Assembly (NCBI GenBank): GCA_009363875.1
Contig: CM018681.1
Location: 39,697,510 to 39,761,509 of the forward strand
DNA from: Mikania micrantha
Lineage: Eukaryota > Streptophyta > Magnoliopsida > Asterales > Asteraceae
DNA length: 64,000 nucleotides
Reading direction: 5' to 3'
In this document: in pieces, positions 10,709 through 22,300 of the stretch
How positions within the stretch are numbered: the first letter of the stretch is position 1
Layout of the letters: every line of letters starts with the position of its first letter
Position numbers and translations under genes: made by a program
Notes under the pieces: generated by a model
What the model was told of the DNA's origin: nothing
Database searches by the model: none
What the model saw: the letters and a program-made list of their open reading frames with translations, nothing else

Positions 10709-13700
10709 TGTAACATCAGGGCCGGACGCGTGCCGGAACAGTGATCGTAACAGTAAACATGTACAGTGATTCAGGTACACATTTCGTTAAACTATGTTTA
10801 GACTATTTATACATTTGATTAGCATGAAACTATTAAACGATTGTCTGAATCTGACTGAAACCTTAGGGTTAAACAGTCTGAAACATGTCAGACAACACAG
10901 TGTTGGAACACAAATACTTGATGTGATATTAGTTGGCATAAACGTATGTGAGGTTTAACAAAACGAAACTAAAACGGTTATTGTTGCGGAATGCTAAACC
11001 GACGAGTTATTCGTATAGGTGACGATCTGTACGAATGATTCTGATAGTTTAACGTTCTGAAATAATAACTTAACAGTAGAAAACAAGAATCAGAAAGCCA
11101 AACCATTGACGTGTTCGTTCGAATGACGATTCGAACGAATACGCGCGATGGTGACGCGATCTGATGAAACGATAACGAAAACGAATAACGACACGAACGA
11201 TCATAAATTTAAAGAAATATAATATTTCTTATTTTACAATTTTGAAACTCATCAAAAGAAAATTTAAATCTAACTATTTTATTAAAACGCGAAACAATAA
11301 ACGAAACGCGTAAAAAATAACGGGTTTCGACAAATAAATTTATTAAACGAAATTTAAAATAATTATTAAAATTTAAATAGTAATTTAATTGTTAAAAATA
11401 GTCTTTTATTTTAATTACGAAAAATACGCGTAATTTTCCGGATACGCGACGAAACTACGAACTGAGCAACCAAAACGGACCCGGACACCACTCGGGGTAT
11501 AAAAACCTTGAGTGTGTTGATTTTCTTCATTTTCACACACACAAACCCTACTCTCTCTCTCATTTCCGGCCAAACTCAACACCACCACCATATCACCTTC
11601 AATCCTTCATATCTAGCTCGTTTCTTCACCGATTTGGATGATTCTTGCGCCCACGCGTAGCTCTTGAAGCCTTCTACATGAAAGTACAACCGATCTAAAG
11701 CCAACTCCACTGAAAATCAAGGTATAATCAAAAGAAAACTCGAAAAAGTAGGGTTTTCTAGCACACCTCTCGACCCACACACCCATAACCGGTTGTTGAC
11801 ACCACCTTTCGAACAACCAGACCCATGAAAAACCAATCCATGAATGATGCTAACCTCAGATCGGTTCTTCGATCATGATCAATTCGAAGAAGATGAGAAC
11901 ATTGTACACAAGTTCGTGAGCTGCACATGGCCGAACCCTGAAAGGGTGGCCGAACCATTTGCAGCGAACCTTTGCCTTCACCGGCGAACCCTCGCGGTCC
12001 CCCGAACCTTCTCCGGCGAACTAGCAGGTCACGAACCTTGTACAAGCGACGAACCCTTGTCATGTTCACGAACCCTTCTCTTCTCCGGCGAACCTTCTAA
12101 CGAACACATGCAGCGAATCCTTTCAGTCACGAGCTCTCCTGGCCGAACCTATGATTGGCTAATCTCCGGCGAACCCTAGAAGACACGAACCAGTAACAGC
12201 CACCGAACCTTATGTTGATAGAATAGGTTCGCTGCCACCGGCCATCCCATTTCTTTGGTTGATATTTTGTTTTATTTTGTCCGGCCCAACAATTTTCGAA
12301 CTACTATGTGATATGCACGATCAAGAGGCCCAACAAAGCCCACATCCATTTTATTTCAGCCTCATTTTCGGCCCAAAACACTGGCCCATACGCCCACCAT
12401 TAGCCAGTCCATACAATTGACTTGGCCCACTTTCATTTAGTAGTAAACCACGTTGAATTAATTCAGCCCACATGCTGAAATTGTCCCAATCAGCTTAAAT
12501 CCAAGAGGTTAGGCCCAATAGGATTAAAACACTTTAGAAATCCCAATTGGCCCAAGCTCACTCGACCAAATTGTTTATACGGTTCACATGGCCCAAGTTC
12601 TACATATTCGGCCCAATTAGTTTAAATTCAAATTAATTCAAGGATTAAAATGATTAATGATGTGTAATTCATTTAAATCTTTATGATACCAAGTTAAAGG
12701 TATTAGTAAGAAATTAGAATAAAGCTTTGGTCACAAAATTTAACTAAACACAAGGCTTAAACTAAAACAATTGCTTGATAACAAATCAATTTGAATTATA
12801 TTGGGTCGAATAAGGTCTAACACCAAAGGTTGATGACCAAACTAGGACTAACACTTACGCGTACAACAAATTTCTACAAACTTATACTTATAAAATACAA
12901 CATCATGAAATCAATACAGGAGCGTGAACATTAAATCAAGTGCAAACAAAGAGCGCGTGTATTCTTATTCCACTTAGTCAAGCACTTCGGACATAAGGTG
13001 AGTTCATTTGTCCCTTTTCAAACTTATTTGTTTTACTTCGGGACTGAGAAGCATGTTAAACATTTTCATAAAACTATTGAAATGTTGTTTAATGCTTAAA
13101 CTTGGTACTTGTGTTGAAACTTATTTGTGAAACTTAGTAATCATTGAAGAGCAATAGACTTGAAACATATACGTTGAGTTTGATGCTTGAAACCACATGT
13201 TGGATGTTTGTGAAACTTGATGCTTAAAATCAATGGTTGGTTACTTGATACAATTACATTAGACTTGATTCTATTACATGAGACTAAATGCTATTACATG
13301 AGACATGATACAGTTACATGAGACGAAATGCTATTACATGAGATTTGAAACAATTACATGAGACTAAATACTATTACATGAGACTAAATACTATTACATG
13401 AGACTAAATGCTGTTACATGAGAATTGATTCAATTACATGAGACTTGATACAATTACATGAGGCTAGATTGAATTACATGAGACTTGATTCAATTACATG
13501 AGAATTGATACTATTACATGAGACTTGATACTATTACATGAGATATGATGTTGGAAACTATTTCTTGCTCCTAGGCCATCATACATGTATCTAACCATAG
13601 TCTACGTAATTGCTAAACGTCTGGTATTCCAGAGCTTGTACCTATGGGGTGAGATACATGTAATAACATAAACGTAATGATACTCAGCTATTACCTGGTT

Positions 13701-14507
13701 ATAAGGGACATGTAATTGCTAGACTTCTGGATATTCCAGAGCTTTTGTCTGCTTATAGGAGATATGTAATTGCTAAACTATGGGTGTGTGAATCTATGAT
13801 ACTTGATAAACATGATGAGAAACTAACACTTACGAATACGTTAGACATGAAAACATTGAAACAGATATCAAAGTCTTTGATGAGGATGGTATTGATTGGT
13901 AGGTAAAATGTTTACTTATTATTAACAACAATGTCATATCTGGGTTAGTATGTGGTGGGATGTTGGCTAGGGCTTGATCCCTTACTTATGCCCTATATAT
14001 AAGCATACCGACTTGGATATTACAGGTGGAGTTAATGAGGTTAAGGTTTTACTGAAAGAGGTTTGTGAAACTATTTTTAAACTTATAAACTATATGAACT
14101 CACCAACCGTTGTGTTGACTTGATCTTTTTACATGCTTTCTCAGGTGAAGAACAGGTTTAATCTTAAGCTGTTGGATATGCTTACTAGGCTGCCCAGTTA
14201 GAGGACCTAGTAGACTTTTGGGAAGCACAAATTTTGTTGATGACACATAATACTTTTGATATCTTGTACATATACAAGATATATACATTATTCTTTTGGT
14301 TAGGTTTACTTAGTTAAATTGCAGAACATTGCTATTGTAATTTAACTTTGTAATCCTACATATCATTTGATTGTGCTTTAGATATTCTTAAACGTTGATG
14401 CTATGTAAACAATCTGATCATCACGATTATCACCCGCGATATCACGCCCCGGGAACCTTCCGCCCGACGGGGACCTCGATCCAACCCCGCCGGCTCGGGT
14501 TGTGACA
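10709..14507 (+). repeat. E1 3' LTR (3799 bp)
   Basis: Aligns with the 5' LTR from TGTAACATC to TGTGACA with scattered substitutions over most of its length (for example 2211 T versus 11161 C). Two exceptions stand out: it carries one 111-bp unit instead of four, and the stretch about 13785-14025 differs strongly from its 5' counterpart (about 5155-5410) and instead resembles E2-type LTRs. TATA at 11498-11505; 20-bp array at about 13239-13545. Confidence 0.9.
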
Positions 14508-14512
14508 GGGAA
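14508..14512. repeat. Target-site duplication of E1, right copy (GGGAA)
   Basis: Matches 1751-1755. The W aORF resumes here with GAAGACGAGG, continuing the acidic run that was cut at 1755. Confidence 0.9.
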
Positions 14513-15112
14513 GACGAGGAAGACGAAGAGGACGAAGAAGATTCTGATAAGGAGAAGGTGGATTATGATGGTACTGACAAGGATGATGATTCCATTGATG
14601 ATGATGATGGTGCTGGAAGTGGATCTGCCAGTTCATCTAGTTCAGCAGGACAGCAGTCTCCACCCACCGAAGTCAAAAACAAGACTAAGCATGACAAAGC
14701 TCCTAAGCAAACTCAGAGTCAAGCTGATGAGCCTAAAGCTACTGAAGAAGTTGAAGTGATGCATGTGAGACGGATCCTGGACGAAAAGTTGATTATGATT
14801 TTGGACGCTCAGGGCATCATTCAACACTCTGTTAGCTATGACAAGGAAGAAGGTGAAATCATACATTGCCTCACCAAGGAGCAAATAGGGGAATTATTCA
14901 GGTTAAATCCTACTTTTTCTGACTTATTCGGTCTACATTTTGAAGAGGAGTTGAAACGAAAGATAGACGAAAAGGTCTGCGGCAGCGAATCTTCAGTAGA
15001 AGACATCCAGAAAAGGAAAGAGGAATGGAAAGCGTATTAGGAAGTTCTGAAGAGGAACAATATTCCACAGATGCCAACTCCATACACCAAAGTCTACTGG
15101 ACCAATGGATAT
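14513..15112 (+). pseudogene. aORF of element W, acidic and middle part
   Basis: Second block of the W accessory protein. It opens with an Asp/Glu-rich run and a Ser-rich stretch, then a conserved segment around 14760-14900 containing EEGEIIHCL and FRLNP, shared almost word for word with Y (about 60990-61130). After FRLNP the W copy jumps directly to a motif FSDLF, whereas Y has about 45 more acidic residues there, so W carries a deletion near 14911. A stop at 15038-15040 follows KEEWKAY, and homology continues to the E2 junction. The function is unknown. Confidence 0.6.
15108..15112. repeat. Target-site duplication of E2, left copy (GATAT)
   Basis: GATAT precedes the E2 LTR boundary TGTCACACC and is repeated at 28308-28312 after the other boundary (TGTTACA). 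Confidence 0.9.
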
Positions 15113-16199
15113 TGTCACACCCCGAGCCGGCGGGGTAGGATCGGATTTCCCCGTCGGGCGGAAGGTTCTCGGGGCGCGATATCGTGAGTGATAATCAAGG
15201 TGATCAGATTGTTTACAATGCACATGATATAAATGAGAAATGCTAAATAGATTAGAATTACAAAGTTAAATTACATCCGTATCGTTCATAATTTAACAAT
15301 GTAAATCAAATCATAAACATCATAAAATATCTATCTTGTAACTGCACAAGATATACAAAATAATTGTATGCTGATGTTCCAAAAATATGCAGGTCCAAAA
15401 ATACTAAGTCTTCTATCTGAAGTCCTAGTCCAAAAGCATAAGTTCTCTAGTTGACCTGTTCATCACCTAAGAAGTCATGCAAAAATAAAATCAACACATT
15501 GTTGGTGAGTTCATATAGTTTAAGTATTTAAAATGATTTGAAAACCTCCTTTGGTAAAGACCCTAACCTCATTAACACCACATGTAATATCCACATCGGT
15601 ATGCTTATATATAGGGCATATGTAAGGGACAAGCCCTAGCCAACATCCCACCACATACTAATATGCATATGACACTGCTGTTAATGATAATTAAGCATTT
15701 TTACCCTTAACACAATCCCAATAGTTCTTCTGTTTATTGTCCCTGTCATTACAATCATTTGAAACCCCTGTTGATTTCATAAGTTCGTCGCACAATATGA
15801 TCAACCATACAATTGTATAAACAGTCATAAATGCTTAATTAAATAAATAAGTAAACATTTAATAAAATCTAAGTCCTTTTGATTGGGGCCTTTGGTCATA
15901 CTCGAGTAGACTAGTCTGTCAATCAAGGTACTTAGTAGTTAGGGAAACTGTAAATATCCTCAAACATACGACCTACAAATCAAACGGTCTAGCTAGGACT
16001 TCTTGAAATGTAGGGTATTTGTTTCGTCTGTTTTGGCATATGTTATCTCTGATATTTCCCAGGTTTTCCCTTGAAAATGATTTATTGATTCGTCTGATTC
16101 TGTTACAAGATGTACTTAACTTGTTGATCAGAGAATACTAGATTCATGGATCAATTGTACACTTGATTCATTGTTCAACAAACACTCAGTTTGTATAAC

Positions 16200-16420
16200 A
16201 TTGAATATCGTCTTTGCAAAGATTGGTTCGTTTGATTCGTTGAAATCCCACACTTGTTTCGTCAAAATGTTTCATATGATCCTTTGAACTCACCCACTTG
16301 ATTTGTCAAAATGTTTCACTTGATTCACTGAAATCACTCTTTTGATTCGTCAAAATGTTTTGTTGGATTCACTGAACTCACACACTTGATTTGTTAAAAA
16401 TGTTTCCTTTGACTCTTTTG
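16200..16420 (-). repeat. Imperfect minisatellite in E2 3' LTR
   Basis: Alternating short motifs of the type TTGATTCGTTGAA and CGTCAAAATGTTT recur five or more times. The copy in the other LTR is at about 25235-25455. Element T has a related but diverged region (about 52130-52800) built on TTTCGTT and CGTCAAAA. Confidence 0.65.
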
Positions 16421-18604
16421 AAATGTTTTGTTTTATTTGAAAGGTTTAGTTATATCGATTATTCACTTAATTGATAAGGAATAACTTCGTAAAACCTGCA
16501 TAAAATCTTCCTAGACATAATCTAGGATAACATTTATATATATAAAACATATAAGTTTAAAAGCACTTAAGTAAACAATTTAAATAAACAATTTACGCAT
16601 GCTTCTCAGCCCCGCGTTTTAAAACAAAAATGTTAGAAAAGGGGCAATGAACTCACCTGTGTTGATGTCTAATGTACTATCACAGAATGCGCACTCTTGT
16701 TTGTGAGCTAAGTATCTTCGATTCCTGAGTTATTTTATAAGAATTCGAATATAATAAGTACGCGTAATAATCGTTGTGCCTAAGTTTGTGTCTTGTTGTG
16801 TGTGCGACTATGTGTCTTAGTACTATGTGTATCTAGACTCTAACCTAGCTTAGCTACCCTTTTAGATCCCAAATCCCATAGTTAGCTGTAATATATTACC
16901 TTTACCTTTTTAGAAATTTCGGCAGAGTTTCCTTTGTTTTTAGTCCAAATCCAGACAATTTATATTGTCTATTTTACAACAAAATCCAAATCAATTATAA
17001 TAAAACTAACTTTTATAACTATATAACTTTAAACAAAAGCAATTACTTGAACTTGCTATGGGTTGCGTGTTGACAACATAAGGTCAAACAACCCATACTT
17101 AGTTCGTCTCATTGTATTCCCATTGACTTTATAAAACCCATGTTTATATGTTTGAAAAGTGTAGGATATCTTTTATATTGACAAATCCTTGGTATTGATA
17201 AGTTGGAAATCGGTTAACACCCCAAATGGTCACTTTGAACCATTATCGGTTTTAACATATAAATCTCATGGTTTTACTTAACAAATTCAAGGGTTATAAT
17301 ACCAATTGGTTATTAAAGCATATGTTTATAGATTGGAAGAGTTTAGAAAGCTTTTGTGTTAAAGAAAACTTAGTATTGGTGGCATTCCAAATCGGTTAAC
17401 ACCAATGGAACCCAACTTAAACAAAAATAACTATATGACCATTCAGCTAGGGTGATTAAGGTTCTTGTGGTCATAACTTGATCATAGGAACTCCAAATCG
17501 AGCAAACTAAAGCTCCATGATCAAGTTCGGGATGTTAGCTTTTTATCCATTATTTATAGGCTTTCTAATTCGTCCAAACGAGGCTCCAAACAGATGGTAT
17601 AAAATCAATGCTCCATTCAGCACCTTCTGAATTAGGACGCTGTTTTCACCCATTTAGAGTCCGAACCAACGAAACTTGTCTTGATGAAAGTTGTTCCTAA
17701 CATATTACACTACTAGGCTGGAAAGTTTCGTGAGTTAACTAGAATGTTTTCTATGTTAAAACACGAAAGAAATGGCTGGCAGAATCTGCCCAGTTAGGCA
17801 GCCCATAGCACAGCCATTTCATGGCTTCTAAATTGCTATACACAACCCCAAATTGATCCCCAACCCTTCCAATCTTTAACCCCTTATGTTCCATGAGTTC
17901 CTAGACAAAATTAGTGTAATTCCTAAGGCGTTAAAGGGTCCTAAACGAGCCAAGAACACTGCTGTTTGTCAGAACAGCATCAACATCTCGAACAGTCCCT
18001 TGGCCCTTCGATTTTTTTTTGACAATAACCAGCTCCATATCAATTCCCAACTAACCCAAACATCAATCTAATGTGTTCCTAAGCTTCCTAAGTCAATTTG
18101 GTGCAAGTCTTAGGGGTTTTGGAGGACAAAAACGGGATGAAAAGCTGCTGGGTTCGAGCAAAACGAGTCTAACCGCAGCAGCCCACAAAATCGGCTCGTT
18201 TGAGCTCGTCTTTGGTCCGTTTTTGATGATTCAAAGCCCTATTTCTTCCTCTTGACACGACCTACAAGTTTCTATAGTCGTTTTGGTGTTTATCCTACTG
18301 ATTTGAAGTGATAAAAACGTTTAAAACTCACCTGGTCGGAACAGTGCAGAAAACCCTCAAATTCAGCCTCTTCTTTTGCAAACTGCGACCGATAGCACTC
18401 GTTTCAGCTCCGATCGCCTGTACTTCTGTGTTCCTCTCGTTCTCACGGTCGTTTCGAGTACTAGTACGTCGAATTTGGTGGAGAAATGAGAAAGTTATGA
18501 AGGTTTGAAGTTGGGAGGTGAGGTGGTGACGGGAAAAACGCAAATGTGGGGAAGAAAGGGTTCTTCAGCTGCAATTGTGAAGAAGAAGGGGAAAAAAATT
18601 GGGG

Positions 18605-18611
18605 TTTTATA
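18605..18611 (-). promoter_or_regulatory. TATA box of E2 3' LTR
   Basis: On the minus strand this reads TATAAAA within ACCCGGGGTATAAAACCCC, following a U3 with clustered CG-rich sites. The functional promoter copy for the element is at 27640-27646 in its 5' LTR. Confidence 0.55.
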
Positions 18612-19272
18612 CCCCGGGTGTTTACCCGCGTGTTCGGTCTCGCCCGGTTTCGGTTTCGCGCGTCGTTTTTCGTTATTTTCGTAACGAAACGTTACGATTT
18701 AAAATAGGATTTATAAAATCAATTTAGGTTGTGATTCCTAATAAATTAATTAATATCTTCTATTTATTTAATTTAAAATATTAATTAACTGTTTAAATCG
18801 AAATGTAAGGTTGTCGCGCGTATTCGTTCGAATCGTCACCCGTACGAACACGACGATAACCATACTTTTCAATATTGTTTTCTAATTATCGGATATCATT
18901 TAGAACGTTAAACCATCAGATTTATTCGCACAGATCGTCATCTATACGAATAACCCGTCAGTTTAGCATTCACATCACGAAATCCGTGTGTTTTGTTCTG
19001 TAAAGCCTCACATACGTTTATACATAATATAATCCTAACAATTAATCACATGATGGTTCTGTCTTGTCAAATAATTATCTGACTCAAGAACCATTGTTCT
19101 GAACTTTGTTTTTCAGAACTGATTTCTGAATTTGTTCGTTGATGGCATGAAATGACAATGAAACATGATATGACTATAATAAGCAATGAAACACATATAG
19201 TTCGTACCTGAATACTGTTCGTTTTACTGTAGAGATCACTGTTCCGGTGACGGTTCCGGCACTGATGTTACA

Positions 19273-19285
19273 GTCTCCCCTTGTT
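19273..19285 (-). promoter_or_regulatory. E2 polypurine tract
   Basis: On the minus strand a purine run AAGGGGAGAC abuts the 3' LTR, matching the E1 tract. Confidence 0.8.
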
Positions 19286-19306
19286 AGAGAAATTTCGTCC
19301 CGAAAT

Positions 19307-22300
19307 TTAAGAGTTGTTATCGGATGCAGCTTCCTCTTCAAACAGTTGGGGATACTTTGACTTCATGTGATCCTCGCGTTCCCAAGTAAACTCGGGTCCA
19401 CGTCTTGAATTCCATCGAACCTTTACAATAGGAATACGGCTTCGCCTCAGTTGTTTAACTTTACGATCCATAATCTCTAATGGTTCTTCAATGAAGTGTA
19501 ACTGTTCATCCACTTGAATTTCTTCAATTGGAATGATGAGAGACTCGTCAACAAGGCATTTCTTTAGGTTTGAGACGTGAAACACGTCATGCACACCACT
19601 GATTTCATTAGGTAATCTCAGTCTATACGCCACAGGACCTATACGCTCGATGATTTCAAACGGTCCCACGTATCTTGGTGCTAATTTGCCTTTCTTTCCA
19701 AAGCGTACAACGCCTTTCCATGGGGATACCTTCAACATGACACGGTCTCCCACTTGGAATTCCAACGGCTTGCGTCGTTTGTCGGCATAGCTCTTTTGTC
19801 TGCTCCTTGTTGCTTGTAATCTTCTTTGAATCTGGGCGATCTTATCAGTAGTTTCCTGAATAAGCTCGGGCCCAGTTATACGATTGTCTCCAACTTCAGT
19901 CCAACAGATCGGTGATCGGCATTTCCTGCCATAAAGAGCCTCGAATGGTGCACATCCGATACTGCTGTGGTAACTGTTATTGTAGGAGAACTCGATCAGT
20001 GGTAAATGGGAATCCCAATTCCCACCGAAGTCCAATACACAGGTTCTTAGCATATCCTCTAAGGTTTGAATAGTACGTTCGCTTTGTCCATCCGTTTGTG
20101 GGTGGTAAGCTGTACTCAGATTTAACTGTGTTCCTAGAGAATTCTGCAGTGATTGCCAGAACCTTGATGTGAATCTGCTGTCTCTGTCAGAAATAATAGA
20201 CAATGGCACACCGTGGCGTACCACTATCTCTTTGATGTACAATCTCGCCAGTTTATCCATTGTGAAGGTCTCACGCATTGGCAAGAAGTGAGCAGATTTT
20301 GTTAAACGATCAATGATCACCCAAATCGTATCGTGACCACTGGAAGTGCGGGGTAGCTTGGTAATGAAGTCCATAGCTATTTGTTCCCACTTCCAAAGCG
20401 GAATCTCAGGCTGTTCCAGTAAACCAGACGGTCTCTGGTGTTCCGCCTTTACCTTCGCACACGTTAGACATTGACCGACGTATTCGGCTATGTCTTTCTT
20501 CATTCCAGGCCACCAATAAAATCCACGCAAATCTTGGTACATTTTATCAGCGCCTGGATGAACAGAGTATTTGGTCTTGTGTGCTTCATCGAAGATAAGT
20601 TTTCTCAATTCGTCTACCGCCGGAATCCATATACGTTCCTGGTAATAGATCATTCCATCAGGCTTAATCTCTAAATGTTTCTCTGCTCCGCAGTCAAGTT
20701 CCTTCTTTAGGTTTCCTCTATCAACTGACTCTTGCTGTGCTTGAATGATCTTGTCTCGTAAGCTTGTCTGCACAGTCATCCCCATTGCTCTGACGCGCAA
20801 GGGTTTGACCCGTTCCTTCCGGCTCAAGGCATCAGCTACAACGTTCGCCTTTCCCGGATGGTACTTGATCACACAATCATAATCATTTAGAAGTTCTACC
20901 CAACGACGCTGTCGCATGTTGAGTTCCTTCTGATCAAAGATGTGCTGCAGACTTTTGTGATCAGTAAATATGGTACACTTGGTGCCATATAAGTAATGTC
21001 TCCAAATCTTCAGTGCGAAGATTACGGCTCCCAGTTCAAGATCATGAGTAGTGTAGTTCTTCTCATGAACCTTTAACTGTCTTGATGCATAGGCTATAAC
21101 TTTGTCCCGTTGCATTAACACGCAACCGAGTCCCTGATGGGAAGCATCGCAGTACACAACAAAGTCATCACAGCCCTCTGGGAGAGATAGGATTGGAGCA
21201 TCACATAGTTTCTGTTTCAATGTCTGAAAAGCATCTTCCTGTTTCTGCTCCCAGACAAACGGTTCACTTTTCTGGGTTAACTTAGTGAGTGGTAGAGCTA
21301 TCTTAGAAAAATTCGAGATGAACCTTCTATAATAACCTGCCAATCCCAGAAAAGACCGTATCTCCGTCGGTGTCTTCGGAGTGTCCCAATTCTTTATCGC
21401 CTCGATCTTGGCAGGATCAACGTGTATTCCTTCGCTATTGACCACATGACCCAGGAATTGAACTTCTCTTAGCCAAAATTCACATTTAGATAATTTAGCA
21501 TAGAGTTGTTCTTTCTTCAATAGCTCCAAGATCTTTTTAAGGTGTTGCTCATGTTCTGTCTGGGTCTTGGAATAAATCAGTATGTCATCAATGAAAACAA
21601 TGACAAACTGGTCCAAGTACGGCTTGCACACACGGTTCATGAGGTCCATGAAAACCGCAGGTGCATTTGTCAATCCGAAGGGCATCACCATAAATTCGTA
21701 ATGCCCGTATCTGGTTCGGAAGGCCGTTTTCGGTATGTCTTCATCTTGAACTCTCAGTTGATGATATCCAGACCGCAAGTCAATCTTTGAGAAGTATTGA
21801 GCTCCTTGCAGTTGGTCAAACAAATCATCAATCCTCGGCAAAGGATACCGATTCTTGATGGTTAATTTGTTCAGCTCCCTGTAATCTATGCACATTCTGA
21901 ACGATCCGTCTTTCTTCTTTACAAACAAGACCGGAGCTCCCCAAGGTGAGTAGCTCGGTCTGATGAAACCCTTGTCAAGTAGCTCCTGTAATTGATTAGA
22001 CAATTCCTGCATCTCTGAAGGTGCTAACCTGTAAGGAGATTTAGCAACTGGGGTTGCTCCAGGAATTAAGTCAATACGAAACTCTACCGGTCGCACAGGT
22101 GGCAAACCTGGCAGATCTTCAGGGAATACTTCAGGATATTCTTTCACTACCGGTACATCTTGAATCTTCTTCTTGTCTTTCTCTTTTTCCACCACATGAG
22201 CCAGAAAAGCTATGCACTGCTTCTGTAGACACTTACACGCCTTTATGCAAGAAATGATTTTGACACTTCGCTTTGCTTGATCCCCTCTAACTTCCAACAC

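Larger units (their letters stand above)
1756..14507 (+). mobile_element. E1: Tekay/Del-like Gypsy chromovirus with 4-kb LTRs, integrase broken
   Basis: The element is bounded by direct LTRs starting TGTAACATC and ending TGTGACA and is flanked by the GGGAA TSD. Inside are a tRNA-iMet primer site, a gag-pol reading frame and a polypurine tract. The domain order PR-RT-RNase H-IN defines Gypsy; the chromodomain-like tail after integrase and the RT sequence point to chromoviruses of the Tekay/Del group. It is 12.75 kb long, of which the LTRs are nearly 8 kb. It cannot make a full integrase itself (32-bp deletion near 9918) but keeps the cis signals needed to be mobilised by a relative such as E2. 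Confidence 0.88.
15113..19272 (-). repeat. E2 3' LTR (4160 bp)
   Basis: Left-hand LTR, bounded in the window by TGTCACACC and GATGTTACA and adjoining the polypurine tract at 19273. It contains a TATATATAGGGCATATG segment (about 15608-15625) conserved among Tekay LTRs here, an imperfect repeat region (about 16200-16420) and a promoter-like TATAAAA (reverse of 18605-18611). Small ORFs at 17886-18543 are identical in the other LTR and resemble no protein family I know. Confidence 0.93.

Noticed and set aside
17886..18543. Small ORFs in the E2 LTR, identical at 26921-27578
   Set aside because: Identity reflects the young LTR pair and not protein conservation. They have no resemblance to known domains.
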